From: CAYMUR01 sp964393615
GTDB taxonomy: Bacteria; Planctomycetota; Planctomycetia; Pirellulales; Pirellulaceae
Direction of reading: 5' to 3'
DNA length: 33,813 bases
Assembly (NCBI GenBank): GCA_964393615.1
Contig: CAYMUR010000058.1
Coordinates: 1 to 33,813 of the forward strand
Under the pieces are notes generated by a model, which was given only the letters and a program-made list of their open reading frames with translations, ran no database searches and had not been told where the DNA came from. Position numbers and translations under genes: made by a program. This document shows, one piece after another, positions 8,084-16,460 of this stretch. The stretch's first letter is position 1; every line of letters begins with the position of its first letter.

Positions 8084-8680
8084 ATGAGTGGGGTCATACT
8101 GCAACGGCCAACTTTGGTCCTTAACCGAAACTGGCAACCCGTCAACGTGGCCACCGTCGCGCGGGCCTTGGTGATGTTGTGGAATGACACCGTACGCGTT
8201 GTCGACCCGACTGACTACCAACAATACGCCTGGTCGGAATGGTCACGCCTGTTGCCCGAACGAGACGAGCCCTTTATCCAAGCAGTGACTTTCCGTTTGC
8301 GAGTACCAGAAGTCATTTCGTTGACAGGCTACGATCGCGTTCCTAATTCGGTCGTCACTTTTAGTAGACGAAATATTTTCAAGCGGGATCACAATACGTG
8401 TCAGTATTGTGGAGTTCAACCCGGTGGGAGTGAACTGACGCTGGACCACATTTTACCCCGTTCCCGTGGTGGACAATCGACCTGGGAGAACTGCGTGCTG
8501 GCTTGTGTGAGTTGCAACAAGCGCAAAGCCGACCGTTTGCCTGATGAGGCTGGAATGCGTTTGCGCAGACCTCCGGGTCGCCCGCGCTGGCGCCCCATTT
8601 ACGCGTCACACAAAATGCGTATCGGGAGTTGGGAAAAATTCATCAGCGAGGCCTATTGGTCATCCACATTAGAGAAATAA
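8084..8680 (+). CDS. Stand-alone HNH endonuclease-family protein
   Basis: A 198-residue protein with a C-terminal zinc-bound HNH nuclease fold. The zinc ligands appear as two pairs: Cys106/Cys109 (CQYC) and Cys141/Cys144 (CVSC); between them lies the active-site segment LDHILPRSRGG with Asp121 and His122, followed by NKRKADR. Residues 1-95 (LNRNWQPVNVATVARALVMLW and on) form the N-terminal domain found in this common bacterial family, whose role is not established. The ATG at 8084 is chosen over GTG 8054 because GGGAG lies seven bases before it. No methyltransferase, toxin-antitoxin partner or phage gene is nearby, so a restriction role is unsupported. All catalytic residues look intact. Confidence 0.9.
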   Translation: MSGVILQRPTLVLNRNWQPVNVATVARALVMLWNDTVRVVDPTDYQQYAWSEWSRLLPERDEPFIQAVTFRLRVPEVISLTGYDRVPNSVVTFSRRNIFKRDHNTCQYCGVQPGGSELTLDHILPRSRGGQSTWENCVLACVSCNKRKADRLPDEAGMRLRRPPGRPRWRPIYASHKMRIGSWEKFISEAYWSSTLEK

Positions 8681-8860
8681 ATAACGACAGGATGTAAAAA
8701 GAACAGGTTCGTTTTGGAGTTAACACAGCTGTCCGCCAGTATGCAACGTACGCCGGAACAACCCCCTATTGAAAACTGACTACGAAAACTACCTTGAATT
8801 CCGACTATCCTGCTCCTCGACCAGGTTAGTCTCCACTTAGCGACAGAAAGGAAGCTGCGC

Positions 8861-9886
8861 ATGGCGTCCCATCAAGCCGTTCTGATTCCGGGTGACGGTA
8901 TTGGACCAGAAATCACGCGGGCCGTTCAAAAGATATTCTCAGCGGCCGGTTCTCTCATCGAGTGGGAGGAACACCAAGCGGGACATGCCTCGTTGGAAGT
9001 TGGTGGCGATGTACTACCAGCCGACACCATCGAAGCGATACAGCGGCGAAAAGTAGCGCTGAAAGCACCTTGTACGACGCCTGTTGGCCAGGGCTTCACC
9101 TCCGTGAATGTCCAAATCCGCCAGCGCCTCAATCTGTATGCGGCCGTCCGGCCCGTTCGAAACCTGGAGGGAGTCAATACCCGGTTTGACGATGTGGATT
9201 TAATTATCATCCGGGAAAACACGGAAGGCCTCTATAGTGGCGTCGAGAACCAACTCACCAACGATGTCGTCATGAGCATGAAAATCGCCACGGAAACAGC
9301 CTGTCGCCGTATTGCACGCTGGGCATTCCGGTTTGCCACCCAACGCCAGCGTGAAAAGATCACCGTTTTTCACAAAGCGAACATCATGAAAGTAACGGAT
9401 GGACTTTTCTTGCGATGTGCGCGTGAAGTCCATCAAAGAGAGTACCCCAACATCAAATACGAAGAGTTAATCATTGATGCCGGGTGTATGAAATTGGTTC
9501 AGCGACCGGAACAATTCGACGTACTGCTGCTGGAAAACCTCTATGGCGATGTCGTCAGTGATCTCTGCGCCGGACTCGTAGGTGGATTGGGGATTGTCCC
9601 GGGTGCAAATATTGGTGACGAAGTCGCTGTCTTCGAAGCCGTACATGGTTCGGCTCCGGACATTGCCGGCCAGGGAATCGCCAATCCACTGGCCATGCTC
9701 ATGTCCTCGGTCATGATGTTAAACTATCTTGCCGAAACACGGGATGACCCGGAATGCCGCCAAGCGGCAGCCACGATCAAAACGGCCTACAATTCAGCCT
9801 TGGCCGCGGGTGAAACCACACGTGATCTGGGTGGCCGTTTGGGCACCGAAGAATTTGCCGACGCCATCGTCAATCGCCTGAAATAA
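8861..9886 (+). CDS. Isocitrate/isopropylmalate dehydrogenase family protein, probably NAD-dependent isocitrate dehydrogenase
   Basis: A 341-residue beta-decarboxylating dehydrogenase that would oxidise isocitrate to 2-oxoglutarate in the TCA cycle. Landmarks are IPGDGIGPEI at residues 9-18, the substrate loop TSVNVQIRQRLNLYAAVRPV (Ser/Asn/Arg/Arg contacts), IIIRENTEGLYSG, the catalytic Lys in VFHKANIMK, the metal-binding aspartates in LLLENLYGDVVSDL, and the cofactor loop AVHGSAPDIAGQGIANP with His262 and Asp267. An acidic residue in that loop is usual for NAD-preferring members, while NADP enzymes carry Lys/Tyr there. The short monomer length and TSVNVQIR fit bacterial NAD-IDH better than isopropylmalate dehydrogenase. 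The ATG at 8861 has AAGGA about nine bases upstream. Homoisocitrate dehydrogenase is a less likely alternative. Confidence 0.88.
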   Translation: MASHQAVLIPGDGIGPEITRAVQKIFSAAGSLIEWEEHQAGHASLEVGGDVLPADTIEAIQRRKVALKAPCTTPVGQGFTSVNVQIRQRLNLYAAVRPVRNLEGVNTRFDDVDLIIIRENTEGLYSGVENQLTNDVVMSMKIATETACRRIARWAFRFATQRQREKITVFHKANIMKVTDGLFLRCAREVHQREYPNIKYEELIIDAGCMKLVQRPEQFDVLLLENLYGDVVSDLCAGLVGGLGIVPGANIGDEVAVFEAVHGSAPDIAGQGIANPLAMLMSSVMMLNYLAETRDDPECRQAAATIKTAYNSALAAGETTRDLGGRLGTEEFADAIVNRLK

Positions 9887-10104
9887 ACGACATGGTTGGC
9901 CCGTCCCTTGAAAAGAAGTGCTACCTGCAACCGGGCGCGGCAAGCATTCCTGATCATTCCCCCTGAACAAACATGCAAATTTGTTTTTTCCAGCGACGGG
10001 GTTTACTTTGCGTGCGCACTGGCAGACAATGTCACCCCCTCTTTCGGCAAGACTGGTTTCAACAAGTCGCTTGGAGCCGTTAAGCTTGGCACGACTTTAA
10101 AATC

Positions 10105-11601
10105 ATGGACAACACGACACCACCATCTCGCCAGGCAACATTTCTAGGGGCTGACCTCAGCACCACTGCACTCTCGGTAGGTGTCCGTGGCGCTGACGGC
10201 CACGAAGATTTTGTAGCGATTGAGATGACCGGCGCCACCTCATGGCATGACCAGCCGGGCTTTGACCTCGATCCATTGCCGCTCTTGTTGGGGAATGCGA
10301 TTCATCAGCTTGAAGAACGTGGCTGGCATTTCCACCAATCCGGAAGTTTGTCGTTTTCTGTACGCCAACACGACATGGTTCTCCTCGACGAGTTCTGCCA
10401 GCCGCTCATTCCTGCACTTTCCTGGGAATGTCACAGTGCTCAACAGGAGGTTACGGAGTTAGAACGTCTCGGGGTCGATCGAACAGTCGGCCCGATTGCG
10501 CCGCGTTTTATCCTGCCAAAATTATTGTGGGTCTTACGACAGGTTCCTGCCTTGGCAAAAAAAATCCACCGTGTTGCAACAACAGGTGACTTTATTGCCG
10601 CGAAATTGACGGGACAACTTGTTTTGAGTACTTCCGATGCACTCAGCAATGCGTTGCTCGACCAATCCTCAAAAAAGCTTGCTCAGAATGCTATCGCAAA
10701 AACTTCCATTCCGCCAGAATGGTTTCCGAAGGTCCTGCCGAGTGGACATGCTGTAGGCACCGTGGAGGCTGAAACGGACAGCCAGGCCGCGTGGGACAAG
10801 GTCCGTAGCAAGTTACATGGATGGACCGTGTTTGCAGGCCTAGGCGATAACCATGCCAGTGCCGTTGGCTGTGGCCTGGCCGACTCCAAGACAATTGTTA
10901 TTTCTGCGGGTAGCAGTGGCACCATTGTTCGTGCCTGCCCAGCAGCAGCAGAACTGGCAGGTAACGCAAATTGTTTTGAATTTTACGATGATCGCTTATT
11001 ATTGTTAATGCTGCCCGACTGTGCCCTCTGGTACAACCGTTTCCTGGCCCAGCGAGCTGGGTCCGACTGGGACCATGCATCCTTAAACGACGAGGCGAGT
11101 CAAGTGGACATGTCACGAATCAGGCGTGTTGTCCAGACAGTCAAGAAGGGAAGTTTTGTAGAACAGTATCCAGAGAGTTTTCACGACCTTTCCCTGTCAG
11201 AACAAGTCGCCAGCACACAATTTTCAATCGCATTAGAATTGCTACTGCTGGTGCGTCGTCTGCTGTTGGAAGTCAACAATCCTGACGCGGCCATTGAACG
11301 TTTTGTGCTCACAGGTGGGCTTTGCCAATCGCCCTGGATGCGTTGGGTTCTCCACACCGGTTTGACCCGGCTCGCTCCACACGCCAAAGTGTGTGTCAGT
11401 GCGCGTCGCGACAAGCTGGCCTTCCAGTCTGCTACTTATGGTGCCATCATTAACGCGATTGTGCAGGGCAACTACCCGCGTTTGCCAGAAACCATTGCCC
11501 ATCTATGTCCACAGCAGGAGTGTGATCTGGCCCCCGACAAAATCGCTAACGGTCTCGACCAGCTCGTCGCCAGAGGGTTCACACCAGCCACCACATCATG
11601 A
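10105..11601 (+). CDS. FGGY-family carbohydrate kinase (xylulokinase-like)
   Basis: A 498-residue ATP-dependent sugar or polyol kinase with two actin-like ATPase domains. The N-terminal phosphate-1 motif is FLGADLSTTALSVGV (Asp17); the second-domain entry is VFAGLGDNHASAVGCGL, with Asp248 as the likely catalytic base; adenosine-site motifs follow as VISAGSSGTI and, near the end, FVLTGGLCQSPWMRW. The length is typical of xylulokinases. Central substrate contacts deviate enough that the sugar cannot be named. The stop overlaps the start of the downstream solute-binding lipoprotein by ATGA, implying coupled translation and a shared substrate. The ATG at 10105 lacks a strong ribosome site. Gluconate, ribulose or glycerol kinase specificities are alternatives. 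Confidence 0.86.
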   Translation: MDNTTPPSRQATFLGADLSTTALSVGVRGADGHEDFVAIEMTGATSWHDQPGFDLDPLPLLLGNAIHQLEERGWHFHQSGSLSFSVRQHDMVLLDEFCQPLIPALSWECHSAQQEVTELERLGVDRTVGPIAPRFILPKLLWVLRQVPALAKKIHRVATTGDFIAAKLTGQLVLSTSDALSNALLDQSSKKLAQNAIAKTSIPPEWFPKVLPSGHAVGTVEAETDSQAAWDKVRSKLHGWTVFAGLGDNHASAVGCGLADSKTIVISAGSSGTIVRACPAAAELAGNANCFEFYDDRLLLLMLPDCALWYNRFLAQRAGSDWDHASLNDEASQVDMSRIRRVVQTVKKGSFVEQYPESFHDLSLSEQVASTQFSIALELLLLVRRLLLEVNNPDAAIERFVLTGGLCQSPWMRWVLHTGLTRLAPHAKVCVSARRDKLAFQSATYGAIINAIVQGNYPRLPETIAHLCPQQECDLAPDKIANGLDQLVARGFTPATTS

Positions 11602-13127
11602 ATCACCGTATCCATTCGCTCACCGCGAGACGTTCTTTTCGACACGACGGGGCAGCCAGCCAATTTCGTCACGCTCGAACTTTCTGCCGCCGCTGCTTGT
11701 TTTACAACAGCACCCTCTGGTTCCTGTTACTGCTGCATCTAACGGGCTGCCACAAGACCGTAGCCCCGCCCGAAGAGGCAGCGGATACTCCGGCAGTACC
11801 AGCCCGGGTGCCCGTCGCGCTGAGTGCACTGGTACTTGACGACGAAGCGCTCGCAGTAGCCATCAAAAACCAGTGGAACTCACGCTCCGAAGGATCATTA
11901 ACGGTGCACCAGGCCAACTCCACCACCTGGCTCAATACTGTTGACAAAAACAATTTCCAAGAGGACATCATCGTCTACCCCAGCCATCTCATGGGGGAAC
12001 TCGTGCAGCGTGAACTTGTAAGACCGGTTCCCGACGAGTTCGCCCACGATCCACGTTTCGCGGTAGGAGATATACTTCCCATGTTGCGACTGCATGAAAC
12101 AACATGGGGAACTCAACGATACGCCAGCAGCTTTGGTTCTCCAGCACTGGTGCTCTATTACCGGGCTGACATTTTCGACGCGTTGGGCCTGTCCCTACCG
12201 ACGACCTGGGACGACTATGAACAATTAACGGTTGCGTTTTCCCGGCATACCAACGATATCACACTGCCGAAATTCGCGTTGGCTGAACCGCTGGCAAATG
12301 GCTGGGCCGGACAGGTACTTTTAGCCCGAGCGGCTGCTTATGCAAAACATCCTAACAATTATTCGACACTGTTTCGTTATAAAACCATGGAACCCCTGAT
12401 TGCCGGCGCACCCTTCGTCAGGGCCTTGGAACAGTTGGCAACGGCTGCCAGCCATAGCCCTCCCAATGCGCTCGACCTGACGCCGGACGACGTCCGCCAT
12501 CTTTTCCATCAGGGCGAGTGTGCAATGGCTCTCAGTTGGCCAGCCGTCGACACGGCACTCGACGGACTGCCACCCGCTCCGGTAAACTCGATGGCATTCG
12601 CAGAATTGCCGGGCGCGCAGCAGGTATACCACATTCAGGACGGCCAATGGCAAGATCGTCAGGAACTCCATGTACCCTTACTCGGGATAGCAGGTCGCTT
12701 GCTTTCGGTTACTTCGACGACGCATCGAACCCGTGCTGCGTTGAATGCCATGGCCTGGCTTACGGGGCATGAATTGGGCCTTGTCCTTTCTCCAACAAGT
12801 AAGGCAACGACTATCTTTCGCACGACACAGCTGTCACGTCCTAGCCCCTGGTTTTCACCAGGTGTGGCTCCCGCCACGGCGCGGCAGTACGGCGAAGTGG
12901 TTGCCGCTCAGCAGCTGCGGAGTTCCTGGCTCTGTTCCCTACGAATTCCTGGCTGCCAACGATATATGGCAGTCTTGGATGAAGCTGTCCGGCGCACGGT
13001 GAAAAGAGAAACATCCGCCCAGGAAGCCTTAAGTCTCGCGGCGGAGCTCTGGCAAGATATCAGCGAAGACCTGGGGGTTGAAAAGCAATTAGAAGCCTAT
13101 CGAAAAAGTCTAGGACTTGAATTCTGA
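11598..13127 (+). CDS. Extracellular solute-binding lipoprotein (ABC sugar-binding type), orphan
   Basis: A 509-residue protein resembling family 1 sugar-binding proteins of ABC importers. A basic N-terminus leads into a hydrophobic stretch (LWFLLLLHLTGC) with lipobox Cys51, so it should be lipid-anchored outside the inner membrane. The mature part shows the two-lobe pattern: IIVYPSHLMGELVQRELVRPV, then SFGSPALVLYYRADIFDALGLSLPTTWDDYEQL, a family 1 hallmark, and FHQGECAMALSWPAVDTAL. The 50-residue leader is long; the start is fixed by the ATGA overlap with the upstream kinase, but an internal start is possible. No permease or ATPase gene adjoins it, so it may serve a transporter encoded elsewhere or act as a sugar sensor. 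The C-terminal 90 residues include a Cys pair and an amphipathic helix. Confidence 0.8.
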   Translation: MNHRIHSLTARRSFRHDGAASQFRHARTFCRRCLFYNSTLWFLLLLHLTGCHKTVAPPEEAADTPAVPARVPVALSALVLDDEALAVAIKNQWNSRSEGSLTVHQANSTTWLNTVDKNNFQEDIIVYPSHLMGELVQRELVRPVPDEFAHDPRFAVGDILPMLRLHETTWGTQRYASSFGSPALVLYYRADIFDALGLSLPTTWDDYEQLTVAFSRHTNDITLPKFALAEPLANGWAGQVLLARAAAYAKHPNNYSTLFRYKTMEPLIAGAPFVRALEQLATAASHSPPNALDLTPDDVRHLFHQGECAMALSWPAVDTALDGLPPAPVNSMAFAELPGAQQVYHIQDGQWQDRQELHVPLLGIAGRLLSVTSTTHRTRAALNAMAWLTGHELGLVLSPTSKATTIFRTTQLSRPSPWFSPGVAPATARQYGEVVAAQQLRSSWLCSLRIPGCQRYMAVLDEAVRRTVKRETSAQEALSLAAELWQDISEDLGVEKQLEAYRKSLGLEF

Positions 13128-13147
13128 TTCCCTTGTTACCTATCTGG

Positions 13148-13176
13148 TTGCTAGAACCCCGCAGGTAGCTTAGAAT
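13148..13176 (+). promoter_or_regulatory. Promoter of tRNA-Ala
   Basis: TTGCTA (13148-13153) and TAGAAT (13171-13176) are spaced by exactly 17 bases and end 16 bases before the mature tRNA 5' end, a good sigma70-type arrangement for a stable RNA gene. Confidence 0.6.
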
Positions 13177-13192
13177 AACGGTTACGATTTGA

Positions 13193-13265
13193 GGGGCGGT
13201 AGCTCAGTTGGGAGAGCGCAGCGTTCGCAATGCTGAGGTCGAGGGTTCAACTCCCTTCCGCTCCA
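13193..13265 (+). tRNA. tRNA-Ala (anticodon CGC)
   Basis: A complete 73-base cloverleaf. The acceptor stem GGGGCGG pairs with CCGCTCC and contains the G3:U70 wobble that identifies alanine tRNAs. The D arm is GCTC/GAGC with a GG in the loop. The anticodon stem CAGCG/TGCTG encloses loop TTCGCAA, giving anticodon CGC at 13226-13228, which reads GCG (Ala). The T arm is GAGGG/CCCTT around TTCAACT. The discriminator is A at 13265 and CCA is not encoded. A CTTTTT run follows directly and may end transcription. Confidence 0.97.
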
Positions 13266-13362
13266 CTTTTTCTAAATCCGGCCGAATTAAGCATTTCTGA
13301 TACTTGCCGAGGAACCGGACCAGCCGCGACCGGGATACGTTCCTGGAGAACTCGACAAAATC

Positions 13363-14274
13363 TCAGGGTACCACAACCGAGTAGAGATCGTGATGTCCGT
13401 TTCGTTCCGAGACGTAAACCAAACGGCCACCATCGGGGTGCCAGCTACAATAATCATCGCGCTCCGGGTGATCCGTGACGCGTCGCAGTTCCGTTCCGTC
13501 GGCAGCCATCAGGTAAATTTCGTAATTGCCGTCCCGATTGCTCGTAAAGCTGATGCGTTTCCCATCCGGCGAAAACATTGGACGCATGTCCATCGTGGGA
13601 CTGTTTGTCAGTCGTCGGACTTGTTCGCCATTTACATCCATTTTATAAATTTCAAAATTCCCATCTTGCGTTGACCCAAACACGATTTCCTTGCCATCGG
13701 GTGAGAAACAAGGCCAATTACTGATACCTTGACTGTGGGTCAACTGCTGGCGATCTTCCCCTTTCAAACTAACGGAAAAAATCTGCTGGTCGGTATTTTC
13801 AGGAAACACGAACAGCAGGCGAGAATTGTCGGGCGCAAAGGCCAGGCTACGATAAGATGCAAACCCAGACGCTGGATCCACGTGCCCAATTTTATTGCCC
13901 TGGAAATCCTGTATTTCTATCGACGTACTGAGCGTACCGACTGCCTTGATATAGGCATAATATTTACCATCGCGAGACACAGCGATGTCCAGCTCATGAT
14001 TGGCTTCTCCGGCATGCAATGGACGCATTGAGCCGGCCGTGACATCCAACTGGTTGATTTGCATCTGCGTGGGTTTCACCAATGAAACAAACAGCAACTC
14101 ATTTCCATTGTTGGTAAACGATGGTGTGAATTTCATCACACCATCCTTGGTAAGTTGTACCGCGTCATCTCCCAACACTGAAGCGATGCGCAGTGCACAG
14201 CAGATTACCGTCAGGAAATAAATACAGGCCGCCCTGGGCCGCATGGCAAGCCGGTCGGTATTACAGTAGCTCAT
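13363..14274 (-). CDS. Secreted TolB-like beta-propeller (PD40 repeat) protein
   Basis: A 303-residue exported protein built largely of PD40/WD40-like propeller blades. After a signal peptide (residues about 12-33, ACIYFLTVICCALRIASVLG) at least four blade signatures appear: FAPDNSRLLF, FSPDGKEIVFGSTQDGNFEIY, FSPDGKRISFTSNRDGNYEIYL and WHPDGGRLVYVSERNGHHDLY. These resemble TolB and many periplasmic protein-interaction propellers, but the TolB N-terminal domain is absent and no Tol-Pal genes are nearby, so it is not TolB itself. The ATG at 14274 overlaps the end of the upstream DUF1501 gene by 14 bases; MRPRAACIYFL at 14244 is an alternative start that still keeps the signal peptide. The likely role is recognition or scaffolding in the periplasm, coupled to the DUF1501 protein. 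Confidence 0.8.
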   Translation of the reverse strand: MSYCNTDRLAMRPRAACIYFLTVICCALRIASVLGDDAVQLTKDGVMKFTPSFTNNGNELLFVSLVKPTQMQINQLDVTAGSMRPLHAGEANHELDIAVSRDGKYYAYIKAVGTLSTSIEIQDFQGNKIGHVDPASGFASYRSLAFAPDNSRLLFVFPENTDQQIFSVSLKGEDRQQLTHSQGISNWPCFSPDGKEIVFGSTQDGNFEIYKMDVNGEQVRRLTNSPTMDMRPMFSPDGKRISFTSNRDGNYEIYLMAADGTELRRVTDHPERDDYCSWHPDGGRLVYVSERNGHHDLYSVVVP

Positions 14275-15598
14275 GAATGACGTTCCCACCTTGCAGAACA
14301 TTCATTTCAGCACGCGCCTGCGCGTTCACTCCCGCTAATTCAGCAATCGTCGTACCGACCATCAAGGGCGAAACGGGATCTGTAATGGGATCTTCTCCCA
14401 GACGGTCACTGGCGCCGATGACACGCCCCGGTTCAATCCCTGCTCCTGCCCACAGGGAAAAATAACACCGTGGCCAGTGATCACGGGATGCGCGCTTGTT
14501 AATTTTGGGAGTACGGCCAAATTCTCCCATCGCGACAACCAAGGTGTCCTCCATGAGCCCCCGATCGTACATGTCATCCAAAAAAGCCGAAAAGGCTCGG
14601 TCAAAAATAGGACAATGCTGGTCCTGCAGCAACTCAAAATTGAGAATATGGGTATCCCATCCAAATTCGTATCCCGGCGTGATGGCCTCCGGGTGACGAC
14701 TGTAATTCAATTGGATGTAAGGAACCCGAGCCTCCACCAGACGTCGAGCCAAAAGGGAACTCTGTCCGAACGTGGACTGCCCATATCGTTCCCGCGTCGC
14801 CTCTGATTCTCGCGTCAAATCAAAGGCCTGTAACGTATCGTGGTTTACCAGAAGTCGATGCGCAGATTCGTGTTTCTTGTCCCAATCTGTAAGACTGGCT
14901 TGATCGATCCGCCGGCGGTCAGCATCGAGCCGTTTGAGCAATGTCGTCCGATCATCCACCCGCCCTGGCGAGAGGCCTTCCAGCAAACGCAGGCCAGGCA
15001 AATCAACCTGGCCTCGATCCGAACAATTGACATAGACCGGATCGTTGGCACCGCGCAATGAGCCAGAACCGTAACCTTCGACAATCCTCGAACTGTCAGC
15101 AAGCATGCCACTGGTTAGCGATACAAACGGCGGAAGATTACCATGTTGCCCCCGATGTGTCGTGACAATGGAGCCGAAGTTTGGCTTGACCGGCAAAGGC
15201 TTTTCCTCATAACCCGTCAAGGCGACGGTCGCACCATCAGGGTGACCCGGCGCTACCTGCGTGTGAGAACGTATCAACGTGTACCGATTGCTGCGCTGGG
15301 CAAGCCTCGGTATCAGCTCTGAAAATCTTAGGCCTGGCGTCTGGGTGGCAATTGTCCCCAGGGGCCCGCGGTATTCAATCGGAGCCTCGGGCTTCGGATC
15401 AAACGTATCAAGGTGGCTCGGCCCGCCCCACAGAAAAACAAACACGACCGATTTCGCACGGACCGTCTCTGCCGTCTGGGCTAATGTCCGAGGTGTCCCC
15501 AGCAGAGTCGCAAATGGAATCGAAGCACCAATCTGCAGGAACGACCGGCGACTGATTCCATCACAAGTTTTTGCTCGAAAGCTACCAATATCAATCAT
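14261..15598 (-). CDS. DUF1501 family protein with Tat signal
   Basis: A 445-residue DUF1501 protein, a family abundant in planctomycetes and related to alkaline phosphatase/sulfatase folds; its reaction is unknown. The N-terminus has a twin-arginine signal (ISRRSFLQIGASIPFATLL), so it is exported folded. Family signatures are VFVFLWGGPSHLDTFDPKP, IRSHTQVAPGHPDGATVALTGYE, YIQLNYSRHP, and VVAMGEFGRTPKIN near the C-terminus, with conserved Asp/His residues that may bind metal. The ATG at 15598 is preferred over GTG 15613. DUF1501 genes usually sit next to a DUF1549/DUF1553 haem protein; here the upstream 862 bases hold no gene, and the partner is a TolB-like protein translated from an overlapping frame. 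Confidence 0.92.
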   Translation of the reverse strand: MIDIGSFRAKTCDGISRRSFLQIGASIPFATLLGTPRTLAQTAETVRAKSVVFVFLWGGPSHLDTFDPKPEAPIEYRGPLGTIATQTPGLRFSELIPRLAQRSNRYTLIRSHTQVAPGHPDGATVALTGYEEKPLPVKPNFGSIVTTHRGQHGNLPPFVSLTSGMLADSSRIVEGYGSGSLRGANDPVYVNCSDRGQVDLPGLRLLEGLSPGRVDDRTTLLKRLDADRRRIDQASLTDWDKKHESAHRLLVNHDTLQAFDLTRESEATRERYGQSTFGQSSLLARRLVEARVPYIQLNYSRHPEAITPGYEFGWDTHILNFELLQDQHCPIFDRAFSAFLDDMYDRGLMEDTLVVAMGEFGRTPKINKRASRDHWPRCYFSLWAGAGIEPGRVIGASDRLGEDPITDPVSPLMVGTTIAELAGVNAQARAEMNVLQGGNVIHELL

Positions 15599-16460
15599 AG
15601 GTGACTCAGCCACATGAGACCAACACTTACACTCGTCTTTTATACAAGCCTGCCATGCAAGTGTAGGAAGCGGAAAACGTCCTATCTACTCAGCACCGTA
15701 CCGTGGCCAGGAACTGTTTTCAAGACTTTCCATTTGAAGCCTTTCCAACCTCTCCCAGTATACCATTCAAACTGCCTCCATCAAATAGCAAGCCGCCCCT
15801 TGTTCCCGGCTACCCACAGGTTCATGTCGCATGACTCGGAATGGGTTATTTGTAGTGTCACCCTTTGCGCCCGAGCGTTTGCCTCCTTTTTTGAAAAGAC
15901 AACGGCTTGCCGGACTTCAACCAACCCGATTCGGCCGGTTCGTATTGGTTCGACACCCGTTACAGGACAGAACTCGATACTGCACCGTCTCGTTACCCGG
16001 CTATTGCCAAGTAACCTTTTCGTAAGTCGAACACTACCTGCCAGCAAACAGGACCAACAACCTATGTCTCAGGGAAACCGTGTACCGATTGCGCAGGAAA
16101 CAAACCGACTTCACAACAATCAGGTAGACCTGTCTCGTCACCGGAAGCGCCGCTTAGCTGGCCTGTCAATATACGTTTGAAGGAACGCATTCTGGCGACA
16201 CGAGCACTCTGCCGAACAGGGCTGTCCGTCCTGCCTTCGCCGTTGCAGACGGTTGTCAATCTTTTCAAATTGACATGGATCGCCGTGACAAATCGGCCGA
16301 ACGAGTTCAATCACCAGGCTGCACACCGTCACTGGGGATGGGCTCCCCAGTACCCCCTGTCCAGCATGACTGACGATTTTTCCTCCGACCTCAAAAGCCA
16401 CCACGTTGAGACGCGATTTCGATCAATACGTAACCGACATTCAAACGCGGTGCCGGCTCA
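15599..16460. other. 862-base region without a convincing gene
   Basis: Long open frames occur on both strands, including one of 188 codons, but they are rich in Arg, Pro, Ser, Thr and His in the way of non-coding frames and lack ribosome sites or recognisable motifs. The only structure seen is the perfect stem-loop at 16331-16351. The usual DUF1549/DUF1553 partner of DUF1501 is absent here; I cannot find its remnants. Confidence 0.55.
16331..16351. repeat. Perfect 8-bp stem-loop downstream of the PEP-CTERM gene
   Basis: ACTGGGGA (16331-16338), a five-base loop, and TCCCCAGT (16344-16351) form a GC-rich hairpin 110 bases beyond the minus-strand PEP-CTERM stop. No T-run follows on the minus strand, so it is at best a factor-assisted terminator or an mRNA 3'-end stabiliser. 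Confidence 0.5.

Noticed and set aside
9896..10147. 83-codon open frame between isocitrate dehydrogenase and the FGGY kinase
   Set aside because: It overlaps the kinase start out of frame and shows no recognisable motif or ribosome site.
13363..14274. Call as TolB of the Tol-Pal system
   Set aside because: Only the propeller repeats match; the TolB N-terminal domain is missing and there are no tolQRA or pal genes nearby.
15614..16180. 188-codon open frame on the plus strand
   Set aside because: No ribosome site, no domain-like pattern, composition dominated by Ser/Thr/Arg/Pro/His, and it begins at the edge of the DUF1501 gene; more like a chance frame.
16331..16351. Stem-loop as a classical intrinsic terminator
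   Set aside because: No run of T follows the hairpin on either strand, so it is listed only as an inverted repeat.
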